DNA from: Tepidiforma bonchosmolovskayae
GTDB taxonomy: Bacteria; Chloroflexota; Dehalococcoidia; Tepidiformales; Tepidiformaceae
Assembly: GCF_008838325.1 (NCBI RefSeq)
Contig: NZ_CP042829.1
Span: forward strand, 2,480,001-2,544,000
Direction of reading: 5' to 3'
DNA length: 64,000 bases
Below are positions 23,042 through 31,808 of the stretch, in pieces; the stretch's first letter is position 1; each line of letters opens with the position of its first letter. The translations under genes and the position numbers were made by a program. The notes beneath the pieces were generated by a model. The model was not told the origin of the DNA. It saw nothing but the letters and a program-made list of their open reading frames with translations, and ran no database searches.

Positions 23042-26000
23042 AGCGGCTCGCCATCCACGGGTTCAAGAGCTTCGCCAACACCACGACCTTCGATTTCGGA
23101 CCCGGCATCACCGCCATCGTCGGTCCGAACGGCTCGGGCAAGAGCAACGTGGCTGATGCGATTCGGTGGGTGCTCGGTGAACAGAGCGCGAGGCTCCTCC
23201 GGACGAAGAAACAGGAAGACGTCATCTTCGCCGGCACCGGCAACCGCGCCGCTGTGGGCATGGCCGAAGTGGCGCTCACGCTGGACAACACCGAGCGCTG
23301 GCTCCCCCTTGATTTCGCCGAGGTTGAAATCGCCCGCCGCCTCTACCGCAACGGCGAGAGCGAATACCTGCTCAACGGCTCGCGGGTACGGCTCCGCGAC
23401 ATCCTCGACCTGCTGATGAAGGGCGACGTCGGTCAGAACTCCTACTCCATCATGGGCCAGGGCCTGGTCGACGAGGTCCTTTCGATGACCCCCGACGAAC
23501 GTCGCTCGCTCCTCGATGAAGCCGCCGACGTCAAGCGGTTCCGCCTCAAAATCAAGGAGGCGCAGGACCGGCTCGCCGCCACCAGCGACAACATCGAGCG
23601 GGTCGCGCTCGTCATCCAGGAGATTGAGCCGCGGCTCACCCAGCTGAGCCGCCAGGCCGAGCGCGCCGCCGAATACCGCCGCCTGACGGCCGAGCTTGCG
23701 AGCCTCCTCCGGCTCTACTACGGCCACCTCTGGGCTGAGGCCCAGAACGCCGTCGTCCGCGTCCGCGCGGCCCTCGACCAGGGCATCGCCGAGAACGAGG
23801 CCGCCGCCCGCCGCGTCCAGCAGCTGCGCGAGCAGCTCAGGACGCTGTCCGACGAGATCCGCAAGCGCCGCGAGGCCATCGCCCGCCGCGATACGCGCAG
23901 CGCCGAAATCGAACAGCGCATCGCCGCCACCGAGCAGGCGATCGCCCTCGACCGGGAGCGCCGCTCCATGGTGGCGGTGCGCGGCGAGGAGGTTCGCCGC
24001 GAGCTCGAGGCGCTCGAAGCCGAGCGCATCTCGCTGGCCAGCACCGATGTCGACGACGGCCGACGCAATCTCGAAATCGCCGGTCAGGCCGAGGCGATCC
24101 GCGCCGAGATGGAGCGCGCCCGCGCGGAGCTCGATGCCGCCGAGCGGGAATACTCGCGCGTGCGCAGCCGGGTGCAGGAGCTCCGCGACGGCGCCGACGG
24201 CGATGACCGCCGGGCCGCGTCGTTCCGCGCCGACATCGAAGCCGCGGAACGGCGCATCGCTGACCTCGACCGCGAACTGGAGCAGCTCGTGGCACGCCGC
24301 AAGGCCGCCATCGTTGAATTGCTCGGCAGCCGGCGTCGCATCGCCGAAGCCCGCGCCGCAGTCGCCGAAGGCGAAGAACGGCTGCTCCGCGCTCGCGAGG
24401 AGGCCGACGCGGCCCGCGAGCAGCTGCTCCGCGTGCAGGAGGAGGTCCGCGAGTACGAGGCCGCCGGCAACCAGGACCTCCGCGAACTCGATCACCTCGA
24501 GGGGCGGCTCGATGCGCTCCGCCGCGTCCAGGCCGAACATGACGGGGTCGCCGCCGGTACACGCCAGGTGCTCATCATGGGCCAGGCGCTCATTGAAGAG
24601 TTCGAACCCGGCAGCCTCGGCGAGCCGCCCGAACTCCCGGGGGTCATCGGCCTGCTCTCGCGCCAGCTCCGGGTGCCGCCCGGGCTCGAAATCGCCATCA
24701 ACGCCGCGCTCGAGCACCGCCTGCACGCCATCATCGTCGAAAACGAAGCGGTCGCCCTCGAAGCGATCGCCATCCTCCAGCGGCGGCGGCAGGGACGCGC
24801 CCAGTTCCTGCCCCTCGATACCGTCCGCCACGTCTACCCGCTCAACCTCCAGAAGGAGCGCGGCGTCGTCGGCGTCGCCTCGAAGCTGGTCCGCTGTGAC
24901 CAGCGGGTCCGCTCGCTTGTCGATACCCTCCTCGGCCGGGTCATCGTTGTCGAAGACATCCAGGCCGCGATGCGGATGATCCGCCGCTCCCTCGGGTCGG
25001 TCGTCACCCTCGATGGTGTGTACATCGAGCCGACCGGCGTCATCGCCGGCGGAGCGACGGGCGCCGACGAGGGCGAGTTTGCCCGCCAGCGCGAACTGGA
25101 AGAGCTCCCGGCCCGCATCGAAGAGCTGCGCAGGCGGACCGAGGTCGCCGCAGAACGCATCGCCCAGGCCCGGCTCGCCATCGAACAGGTCGCCCGGCGC
25201 TCCCACGAGGCCGAGGCCAACTATGAACTGCTCCGCCGGGCCCTCGAAGGTGCGCGGCACGACCTCGAGCGAGAGCGGGAGCGCCGCCACCGCATCCGCC
25301 GCGACGCCGATGCCCTCCGATCCAAGCGGGCGGATATCCAGCGCGAGCGCGCCGCGCGCCTCCAGCAGATTGAGCAGGCGAGGCTCGCCCTCCAGGCGCT
25401 GGAGAGCCGCGCCGCCGAGCGCCGCGCCGAGCTCGCCACGCTGGAAGAAGAGCTTGCCCTGGCCACGGCCCGCCGCGAAGCCGCCCTCGCAGCGGTCAGC
25501 GAGGTGTCCGGCAAGCTCGCCGCCGCCGAGGGCGAGCGCCGCACCCTGCTCGCCATGCGGGAGCAGCATGAGCGCGCGCTCGAACGGCTGGATGCGCAAA
25601 TCCAGGCGAAAAAGCTCCAGGCGCGCAACCTCGAGCTCGAAGCCGGCGTCATTGATGAGCGGCTCGAGCGGCTCGCGCGCGAGCTGGAAACCATCCGCGC
25701 GGAGCAGGCCCGGTTCGCCGAAGATGCCGCGCCAGACCGTGATGAACTCCACCGTCTCGAAAACCATGAGCGCGCCATCCAGGATGAATTCGCAGCCGCG
25801 CAGGAGCAGCTGCTCGCCATCGACCGGCGCCGGCTCGACCTGGAGAACGAGCTCGCCCGGGCCTATGAGCGCCTCGAATCCCTCCGCCACGAAATGGAGC
25901 GCGAAGGGCTCGGACCTGCGCCGTCCGGCGAGATCGTCAGCCTCGACGAGCTGGAGCGCTTGGAGTCCGCCCGTGAGCCGGAAGCGCCTCGCGTCCAGGG

Positions 26001-26676
26001 CGGCGCGGCCATCGACGTCGAAGCCACCCGTGCGCGGATTGAAGAACTCCGGCGCCAGATTCGGCGCCTCGGCGCCATCAACGAGGAGGCCCCCGAGGAC
26101 TACCACGAGCTGAAGGAGCGGCACGAGTTCCTCACCACCCAGCTCGCCGACCTCACCGACGCCGCTGACCAGCTCCGCACGGCCATTGCTGAGCTGAACG
26201 AGGAGATCCGGACTCGCTTTACCATCACGTTCGAGGCCGTCAACCGTGCGTTCGGCGAGTACTTCCAGGCCTTCTTCGGCGGCGGGCATGCCAGCCTCGC
26301 CCTCACCGACCCGGAGCACCCCGCCGAGTCCGGCATCGAGATTGAGGCGCAGCCGCCCGGCAAGCGGATCAAGAGCCTTTCGCTGCTCTCCGGCGGCGAG
26401 CGCTCGCTCACAGCAGTGGCGCTCCTCTTCGCACTGCTCACGGCGAATCCTGCCCCGTTCTGCGTGCTCGACGAAGTCGATGCCGCCCTCGACGAAGCCA
26501 ACGTCGGGCGCTTCACCGGAGCGCTCAAGAAGCTGAGCGAACGGACGCAGTTCATCGTCGTCACGCACAACCGCCGCACCATCGAGGTCGCCGATGCGAT
26601 CTACGGCGTCTCCATGGGCCGCGATGGCGTGTCAAAGGTCCTCAGCCTCCGGCTGTCGGACCTGCCCCAGCCGTGA
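23032..26676 (+). CDS. smc: chromosome segregation protein SMC
   Basis: SMC forms the ATP-driven condensin ring that compacts and separates chromosomes with ScpA and ScpB. The 1214-residue protein has the Walker A motif GPNGSGKSN at residues 31-39, a long coiled coil to about 500, a hinge region around 520-660 (GVIGLLSRQLRVPPGLEIAINAAL and GVYIEPTGVIAGG), a second coiled coil, the ABC signature LSLLSGGERSLTAVALL near 1115 and Walker B in FCVLDEVDAALDEANV near 1143. The ATG at 23032 overlaps rnc. scpA and scpB are not in the window. The frame opposite to this gene is open for more than 1200 codons, but this is a GC-bias shadow. Confidence 0.97.
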   Translation: MYLKRLAIHGFKSFANTTTFDFGPGITAIVGPNGSGKSNVADAIRWVLGEQSARLLRTKKQEDVIFAGTGNRAAVGMAEVALTLDNTERWLPLDFAEVEIARRLYRNGESEYLLNGSRVRLRDILDLLMKGDVGQNSYSIMGQGLVDEVLSMTPDERRSLLDEAADVKRFRLKIKEAQDRLAATSDNIERVALVIQEIEPRLTQLSRQAERAAEYRRLTAELASLLRLYYGHLWAEAQNAVVRVRAALDQGIAENEAAARRVQQLREQLRTLSDEIRKRREAIARRDTRSAEIEQRIAATEQAIALDRERRSMVAVRGEEVRRELEALEAERISLASTDVDDGRRNLEIAGQAEAIRAEMERARAELDAAEREYSRVRSRVQELRDGADGDDRRAASFRADIEAAERRIADLDRELEQLVARRKAAIVELLGSRRRIAEARAAVAEGEERLLRAREEADAAREQLLRVQEEVREYEAAGNQDLRELDHLEGRLDALRRVQAEHDGVAAGTRQVLIMGQALIEEFEPGSLGEPPELPGVIGLLSRQLRVPPGLEIAINAALEHRLHAIIVENEAVALEAIAILQRRRQGRAQFLPLDTVRHVYPLNLQKERGVVGVASKLVRCDQRVRSLVDTLLGRVIVVEDIQAAMRMIRRSLGSVVTLDGVYIEPTGVIAGGATGADEGEFARQRELEELPARIEELRRRTEVAAERIAQARLAIEQVARRSHEAEANYELLRRALEGARHDLERERERRHRIRRDADALRSKRADIQRERAARLQQIEQARLALQALESRAAERRAELATLEEELALATARREAALAAVSEVSGKLAAAEGERRTLLAMREQHERALERLDAQIQAKKLQARNLELEAGVIDERLERLARELETIRAEQARFAEDAAPDRDELHRLENHERAIQDEFAAAQEQLLAIDRRRLDLENELARAYERLESLRHEMEREGLGPAPSGEIVSLDELERLESAREPEAPRVQGGAAIDVEATRARIEELRRQIRRLGAINEEAPEDYHELKERHEFLTTQLADLTDAADQLRTAIAELNEEIRTRFTITFEAVNRAFGEYFQAFFGGGHASLALTDPEHPAESGIEIEAQPPGKRIKSLSLLSGGERSLTAVALLFALLTANPAPFCVLDEVDAALDEANVGRFTGALKKLSERTQFIVVTHNRRTIEVADAIYGVSMGRDGVSKVLSLRLSDLPQP

Positions 26677-26737
26677 CCCTGTCCCCTAACCCGTCGGCCG
26701 GTACCATCGCCCCGAGAGCACCGAGAGGAGTGCGCCT

Positions 26738-27748
26738 GTGAGGTTCTGGCGTCGAAAACCCGCAGAGGCTCAGCCGGCAAACGAGGCCGCGCCGCAGGCT
26801 CCCGCTGAGCCGACCGCCGAAGAGCGCGCCGAACTCCACGAGCAGACCGGCCGCGCCGTCGAACGGACCCGCCGCGGCATCTTCGGCCGTCTCACCGCGC
26901 TGTTCGAAAAGGCAGATTTCGACGAGACGATCTGGGACGAACTCGAAGAGATCCTCATCGGGGCCGATGCCGGGCTCGAAACGACAACCGCCATCCTCGA
27001 CCGCGTTCGTCAGCGCGTGAAGAAGGAGGGCGTCAAGCAGTCGGTCCGCGTCCGGGAGATCCTTCGCGAGGAGCTCATCGCCACCCTCCGCGAGCCCGGC
27101 GAGACCGTCCCTGCGTGGTCGCGTCCCGATGCCCCCTCTCCGCTCGTCATCCTCGTCGTCGGCGTCAACGGCGCCGGCAAGACGACGACCATCGCCAAGA
27201 TGGCGCACGCCTTCAAACGCGACGGTGCGACCGTCATCCTCGGCGCAGCCGACACCTTCCGGGCGGCAGCCACCGACCAGCTGAAGGTCTGGGGCGAACG
27301 GGTCGGTGTCCGCGTCATCGCCCACCAGCCGGGTGCTGACCCCGGCGCGGTTGCGTTCGATACGCTCGCCGCTGCCGAATCCTCGCGCGCAGATGTCGTC
27401 ATCATCGATACCGCCGGGCGCCTCCACACCAAGTCGAACCTGATGGAGGAGCTGAAGAAGATTGACCGCGTCATCAAGCGGAAAGACCCCACAGCGCCCC
27501 ACGAGACACTGCTCGTGCTCGACGCGACGACCGGCCAGAACGGCCTCCAGCAGGCGCGCACATTCACGGGCGCGGTGGGTGTGACCGGCATCGTCCTCGC
27601 CAAGCTCGATGGCACGGCAAAGGGCGGCATCGCCTTCGCCATTGCGCACGAACTTGGCATTCCGGTCCGGTTTATCGGCACCGGGGAGCGGATGGAGGAC
27701 CTCGCGCCCTTCGACCCCGTCGAGTTCGTCGACTCCCTGCTGGCCTGA
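26738..27748 (+). CDS. ftsY: signal recognition particle receptor FtsY
   Basis: FtsY docks SRP-bound ribosomes at the membrane and, with Ffh, hydrolyses GTP to hand nascent membrane proteins to the translocon. The 336-residue protein has a short acidic A region, an N domain (residues about 40-110) and the G domain: P-loop GVNGAGKTTTIAK near 142, ADTFRAAATDQL near 170, DTAGRLHTKSNLMEEL near 223 and TGIVLAKLDGTAKGG near 285. GTG at 26738 follows GAGAGGAG (26723-26730). It closes the rnc-smc-ftsY group; the next gene begins 5 nt later, so the membrane glycan genes may be co-transcribed. Confidence 0.96.
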   Translation: MRFWRRKPAEAQPANEAAPQAPAEPTAEERAELHEQTGRAVERTRRGIFGRLTALFEKADFDETIWDELEEILIGADAGLETTTAILDRVRQRVKKEGVKQSVRVREILREELIATLREPGETVPAWSRPDAPSPLVILVVGVNGAGKTTTIAKMAHAFKRDGATVILGAADTFRAAATDQLKVWGERVGVRVIAHQPGADPGAVAFDTLAAAESSRADVVIIDTAGRLHTKSNLMEELKKIDRVIKRKDPTAPHETLLVLDATTGQNGLQQARTFTGAVGVTGIVLAKLDGTAKGGIAFAIAHELGIPVRFIGTGERMEDLAPFDPVEFVDSLLA

Positions 27749-27753
27749 GCGCC

Positions 27754-30186
27754 ATGGAGGCTGTCCTCGCGGCGCTGCTCGCATCGCTGGCCCTCGGAGC
27801 GATCGGCCTGCCGCTGGCTGCCGTCCTCCTCCGGCGCCTCCCCGACATGGGCGCCGGGCTCGCGGTGCCCCTTGGCCTGCTGACGGTCTCCCTCCCGTAC
27901 TTCCTCCTGCGCGTGGCGGATGTGCTTCCGCCGGGGCGGGGAGGCTACCTCATCGCCGCCGCGCTGGCGGGGGCCGGTGCGGCGCTCGTCGCCCGGAACG
28001 TCCGCTGGCGTCGCGCCGACCGGATGCGCCTCCTCCTCGGCATCGTTGTCGCAGCATCCGTCTACTTCGGAGCGTTCCTCGCGTATACGGCCTTCCGCTC
28101 GTACAACCCGGAAATCGCCGGCACCGAGCAGCCGATGGACCTCCTCTTCCTCAACGCGACGCTTACTTCGCCCGAGTACCCTCCCCGCGACCCGTGGCTC
28201 GCCGGCGAGCCCGTGAGCTACTACTACTTCGGCTACCTGCAGACCGGGGTGCTTACCGCCATCAGCGGAGTCCCGGCGTCGGTCGGCTACAACCTCGGGC
28301 TCGCCGCGACCTTCGCCGCGACGGCTTCCGGGCTCGTATCCGTGGCATGGGCACTGGCCCGCTGGGCCCTCCCCGCGCGGGCACGCGGCTACGCCGCGCT
28401 CGCGCCGGCTGCCGCCATCATCCTGGTCCTGTTCGTGGGGTCCCTCTCGGCCGTATTCGAATGGGCGGCCGCCCACGAGCGCTACAGCGAGCCGCTGTAC
28501 CGTGCGTTCGGCGTCGACTACCTCCTCCCCTGCGACCCGGGAGCGACGGCGAACTGCTACGCCGGCCCCGCTGGCGCGCGGACATCGGCGTGGTACCCCA
28601 CCGAGTACTGGTTCTGGTGGCGCGGCTCCCGCGTCATCCCCGGGACCATCACCGAGTTCCCGTCGTTCAGCTTCCTCCTCGGCGACCTCCATCCGCACGT
28701 CATGGCGCTCCCGCTGGTCACCCTTGCGACCGGTATCGCCCTTGCCCTCTGGCGGGGCCGGGCGCCGCTCACCTTGCGGCGTGCCCGGGCCCGGCCCTGG
28801 GAGCCGGCTGTGCTGGGCGCCATCTTCGGCGCGCTCGCCTTTCAGAATGCCTGGGATGTCATCACCTTCTCGGCCCTGCTGGCGCTGGCGGCCGCCGCGC
28901 GAAACGCCCGGCTGATGCCCGGAGGCCGCGCCCTGGCCGGCGCTGCGGCGTTCCTCGCCCCGGCCGGGGCGGCGGCGCTCCTCCTCTATGCACCCTGGTG
29001 GCTCACGTTCAGCTCACAGGCGAGCGGGCTCCTGCCGTACGTCGGCGAAGGCACCCGCCCGGCCCATGCCTTCCTCCAGTTCGGCGTCCCCGGCCTGGCG
29101 GCGGCGACGCTGCTGATCGCCGCGTTCCCGGGCCGGGCGCGCATCGGCCCGCCCGCGGTCGCCGCCGGATGGGTCGCAGTGGTCCCCTTTGTCGGCTGGG
29201 TCGCCTTCGCCGCCGCCCGCGGCGACCTTGCAACCGGCGCCGATGCCCGCGGCGCTGCCGGCTGGGTCACCCTGGCGGCTCTCGGTCTCGCAGCCTGGGC
29301 CTTGAGCGCGCTCGCACTGACCCTGGCCCTTGGCCGCCGGGGGGCGGCTCCCGCAGCAGCGCTCGCCGCGGTCGGCTTCCTGCTCCTCTACGGGGCCGAA
29401 CTCTTCCTTATCCGCGACATCTTCTACGGGTCGGTCCCCCGCCTGAACACGGTCTTCAAGCTCAGCTACCAGGCGTGGCTGCTCCTCGGCCTCGCGGCCT
29501 CGGTCGCCATCGCCTCCTTGCTCGCCGCCGCCGCAGAACGGCTGCGGACTTCCCCGTCCGGTGCCGGCCTCCTCGCTGCCCGCGCCGCCCTCCCCCCGCT
29601 GGGCCTGCTCGTCGCTGCCGGGCTCGTCTATCCCCTGCTCGCGGTGTTCAACCGGACCGAGGGCTTCTCCCGGCCGACCGCCATCGACGGGCTGGCCTGG
29701 CTCCAGGCATCCGACCCCGACGAGTACGCCCTCACCCGCTGGGTTGCCGCGCACACGCCCCCGGGCGCGGTCGTCATCGAGGCGACCGGCCGGCGGTGGG
29801 CAATCGATGCTGGCGGGAACCGCACCATGGTTGACGCGAACGTCGACTACACCGACGCCGGCCGCATCGCATCGCGCACGGGCAGGCAGACGCCGATTGG
29901 CTGGTACTTCCACGAGATCCAGTGGCGCGGCGATTCGGAGGCGAACCGGACCCGCCTGGTCGAACGCCAGGGCGCCGTCGACGACGCCTACGTCACCTCG
30001 AGTCCCGACAGGGTCGTCGCGGTCATGCGCGATTTCGGCGCGGAGTACCTCGTGGTCGGCGCGGTCGAGCTGGCACGCTACCCCGGTCCGTTCCCTGACT
30101 ACGACGCGTTCCTCGACCGCGTCTTCGAATCCGGGCGGTACCGGGTCTACCGGCTGCCCGAATACCGCCCCGTGAGCGCACCATGA
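27754..30186 (+). CDS. DUF2298 multi-pass membrane protein with YYY motif
   Basis: An 810-residue integral membrane protein with about 14-18 predicted helices. The segment RDPWLAGEPVSYYYFGYLQ near residue 145 holds the Tyr triplet after which the Chloroflexota/archaeal 'YYY' family (DUF2298, TIGR03662) is named; other family-like stretches are SFLLGDLHPHVMALPL near 305 and YGSVPRLNTVFKLSYQAWLL near 557. Members are GT-C-like and are presumed to handle lipid-linked sugars, but no activity is established. The C-terminal 150 residues (DPDEYALTRWVAAHTPPGAVVIEA) form a soluble extracytoplasmic domain. It heads a run of five genes with 4-nt overlaps. Confidence 0.85.
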   Translation: MEAVLAALLASLALGAIGLPLAAVLLRRLPDMGAGLAVPLGLLTVSLPYFLLRVADVLPPGRGGYLIAAALAGAGAALVARNVRWRRADRMRLLLGIVVAASVYFGAFLAYTAFRSYNPEIAGTEQPMDLLFLNATLTSPEYPPRDPWLAGEPVSYYYFGYLQTGVLTAISGVPASVGYNLGLAATFAATASGLVSVAWALARWALPARARGYAALAPAAAIILVLFVGSLSAVFEWAAAHERYSEPLYRAFGVDYLLPCDPGATANCYAGPAGARTSAWYPTEYWFWWRGSRVIPGTITEFPSFSFLLGDLHPHVMALPLVTLATGIALALWRGRAPLTLRRARARPWEPAVLGAIFGALAFQNAWDVITFSALLALAAAARNARLMPGGRALAGAAAFLAPAGAAALLLYAPWWLTFSSQASGLLPYVGEGTRPAHAFLQFGVPGLAAATLLIAAFPGRARIGPPAVAAGWVAVVPFVGWVAFAAARGDLATGADARGAAGWVTLAALGLAAWALSALALTLALGRRGAAPAAALAAVGFLLLYGAELFLIRDIFYGSVPRLNTVFKLSYQAWLLLGLAASVAIASLLAAAAERLRTSPSGAGLLAARAALPPLGLLVAAGLVYPLLAVFNRTEGFSRPTAIDGLAWLQASDPDEYALTRWVAAHTPPGAVVIEATGRRWAIDAGGNRTMVDANVDYTDAGRIASRTGRQTPIGWYFHEIQWRGDSEANRTRLVERQGAVDDAYVTSSPDRVVAVMRDFGAEYLVVGAVELARYPGPFPDYDAFLDRVFESGRYRVYRLPEYRPVSAP

Positions 30187-31808
30187 CCGAAGCGCCACAT
30201 TTCGCCCGCCGTCCGACGATACCGGTCGCCGCACTTGCCTGGGCGGCGGCGGCCGCCGCCTACGCCGGCATGCGCATCGCTGTGGTGCTCTCCCTCCCGG
30301 TGGGTGGGCTTGAACTCTGGTCGCTTGCTGGCGCGTGGCAGGCCCGCGCCGGGTTCGACGACCCGCGCTACGTTCCCACCCTGTTCCAGGCGATTTCCGC
30401 CGCGCTCCTCCATCTCTCAGCATCGGAGATACCTTCGCGGCTGCTTGCGCTGGCGGCCGCACTGACGGTCCCGTGGTCGCTCTATGCCCTCCGGCGCAGC
30501 GTCGGCGAGCCGGCCGCCATCGTTGCGCTCCTCATCCTTGCCTTCGACCCCCTCCAGCTCGCCCTCGGCCCGGCGGCCTCCCTGGCCGCGTTCGATCTCC
30601 CCCTTGCGTTCGGTTCGCTGGCGCTGCTGCAGACCGTCGGCCCGCGCCCGTGGCTGTTCGGCCTGCTCGGGTTCCTCTGGGCGACATCGGGCCCGGCCGG
30701 GCTGCCGCTCCTCCTCGCCGCGGTCGTCGTCGCCCCGCGGGTACGGACAATGCCCCGGCTCCCGGCCGCGGCTGCCGTCGCGGGCGCCGTCGCCGGCATT
30801 GGGCTCGCCAGCGCGGGGTTCGGCCTCGGCTGGCAGGGCGTGACCGTGCCGGCCTTCGACGCCTTCGCCCTGGGCTTCGACGAGCACTGGTCGAGCGAAA
30901 CGTCCCGGCGGCTGTTCGTCCTCTACGCATGGGGCCCTGCCCTGGTCGGTGCAGCGGGGCTGGCCCTCGCCGTGCTGGAGCGAGTCCCCCGCCCGTTCCC
31001 CGGCCCCGTCGACCGACTCCTCGCCGCCTGGTTCGCTGCGGCTGCTGCCTGGCTGTTCCTCGCCGGCGGCACCCACGACCCGCTGCTCGTTGCCGCGGTC
31101 ACGGCCTCGGCAGCCCTGCCCGCCGGCGGAGCCCTGGTCCGGCTCATCGACCGGCTTGGCGAGGTCGACTGGCGCACCGCTGGCTGGCCGCTCGCCGCCG
31201 CGCTGGGCGCTCTCCTCGTCATCGCGGGGCCGCTGCTCGACTGGGCGCGCCTCGACCACGTCGGCCGCTCAAGCGAAATCGTCGCGGTCGTCGTCCTGGC
31301 CGGCGTTGCCGCCGGCGGCATCGCCATCGTCGCCCGCCTGCCGCGCAACCGGCCGGCCGCTGTCCTCCCGTTCGCCGCGGCGGCGGTGGTTCCCTGGCTC
31401 GCCGGCGGATTCGCTGTCGCCACCGGCAGCCCGAACGAACCGCTGCCATCCCCGGTCACGACGCTCCAGGCCGAAGAAATCCGCGATATCGTCACCGGCC
31501 CCGCGAGGGACCCGGCCGGCATCGCGGCCATCCACCCCGAACTTGCCGATGCGCTTACCTGGCCGCTCCGGGGCAGCCGCGGGCTCGTCGTGAGCAGCCG
31601 GGTCCCCCCCAACGCCAGCATCGTCATCTGGCCGGCAGGCAGCTCCCCGCCCGACGGCTTCCGCACATTCGAAGGTCGCTGGGCCCTGCTCAGGGAAAGA
31701 CGCGGTCCAGAACCTGGCTTCCTCGACTATCTCCGCTGGCTGGCGAACCGCAATACTCTACCGGTGCGCGACCTCGAAGCAGCGGTCTACGCCAGGGAGC
31801 AGCCGTGA
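30183..31808 (+). CDS. multi-pass GT-C-like membrane protein, probably non-catalytic
   Basis: A 541-residue protein with about 11 transmembrane helices and a C-terminal soluble domain of about 120 residues (from TTLQAEEIRDIVTG). The N-terminal layout, one helix, then a loop, then helices with short turns, parallels the next gene product. Where that protein has HHDESIHAQW, this one reads VGGLELWSLAGAW (residues 40-52), so the acidic pair expected in the first loop of GT-C glycosyltransferases is reduced to one Glu. I infer a structural paralogue or accessory subunit. The ATG overlaps the previous stop by 4 nt, and the stop overlaps the next GTG by 4 nt. The family is not recognised. Confidence 0.6.
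   Translation: MTEAPHFARRPTIPVAALAWAAAAAAYAGMRIAVVLSLPVGGLELWSLAGAWQARAGFDDPRYVPTLFQAISAALLHLSASEIPSRLLALAAALTVPWSLYALRRSVGEPAAIVALLILAFDPLQLALGPAASLAAFDLPLAFGSLALLQTVGPRPWLFGLLGFLWATSGPAGLPLLLAAVVVAPRVRTMPRLPAAAAVAGAVAGIGLASAGFGLGWQGVTVPAFDAFALGFDEHWSSETSRRLFVLYAWGPALVGAAGLALAVLERVPRPFPGPVDRLLAAWFAAAAAWLFLAGGTHDPLLVAAVTASAALPAGGALVRLIDRLGEVDWRTAGWPLAAALGALLVIAGPLLDWARLDHVGRSSEIVAVVVLAGVAAGGIAIVARLPRNRPAAVLPFAAAAVVPWLAGGFAVATGSPNEPLPSPVTTLQAEEIRDIVTGPARDPAGIAAIHPELADALTWPLRGSRGLVVSSRVPPNASIVIWPAGSSPPDGFRTFEGRWALLRERRGPEPGFLDYLRWLANRNTLPVRDLEAAVYAREQP

Noticed and set aside
22714-26568. 1284-codon open frame opposite smc
   Set aside because: It mirrors smc in a GC-rich coil-coding region, has no ribosome-binding site or recognisable domain, and stop codons are rare on the opposite strand for compositional reasons.
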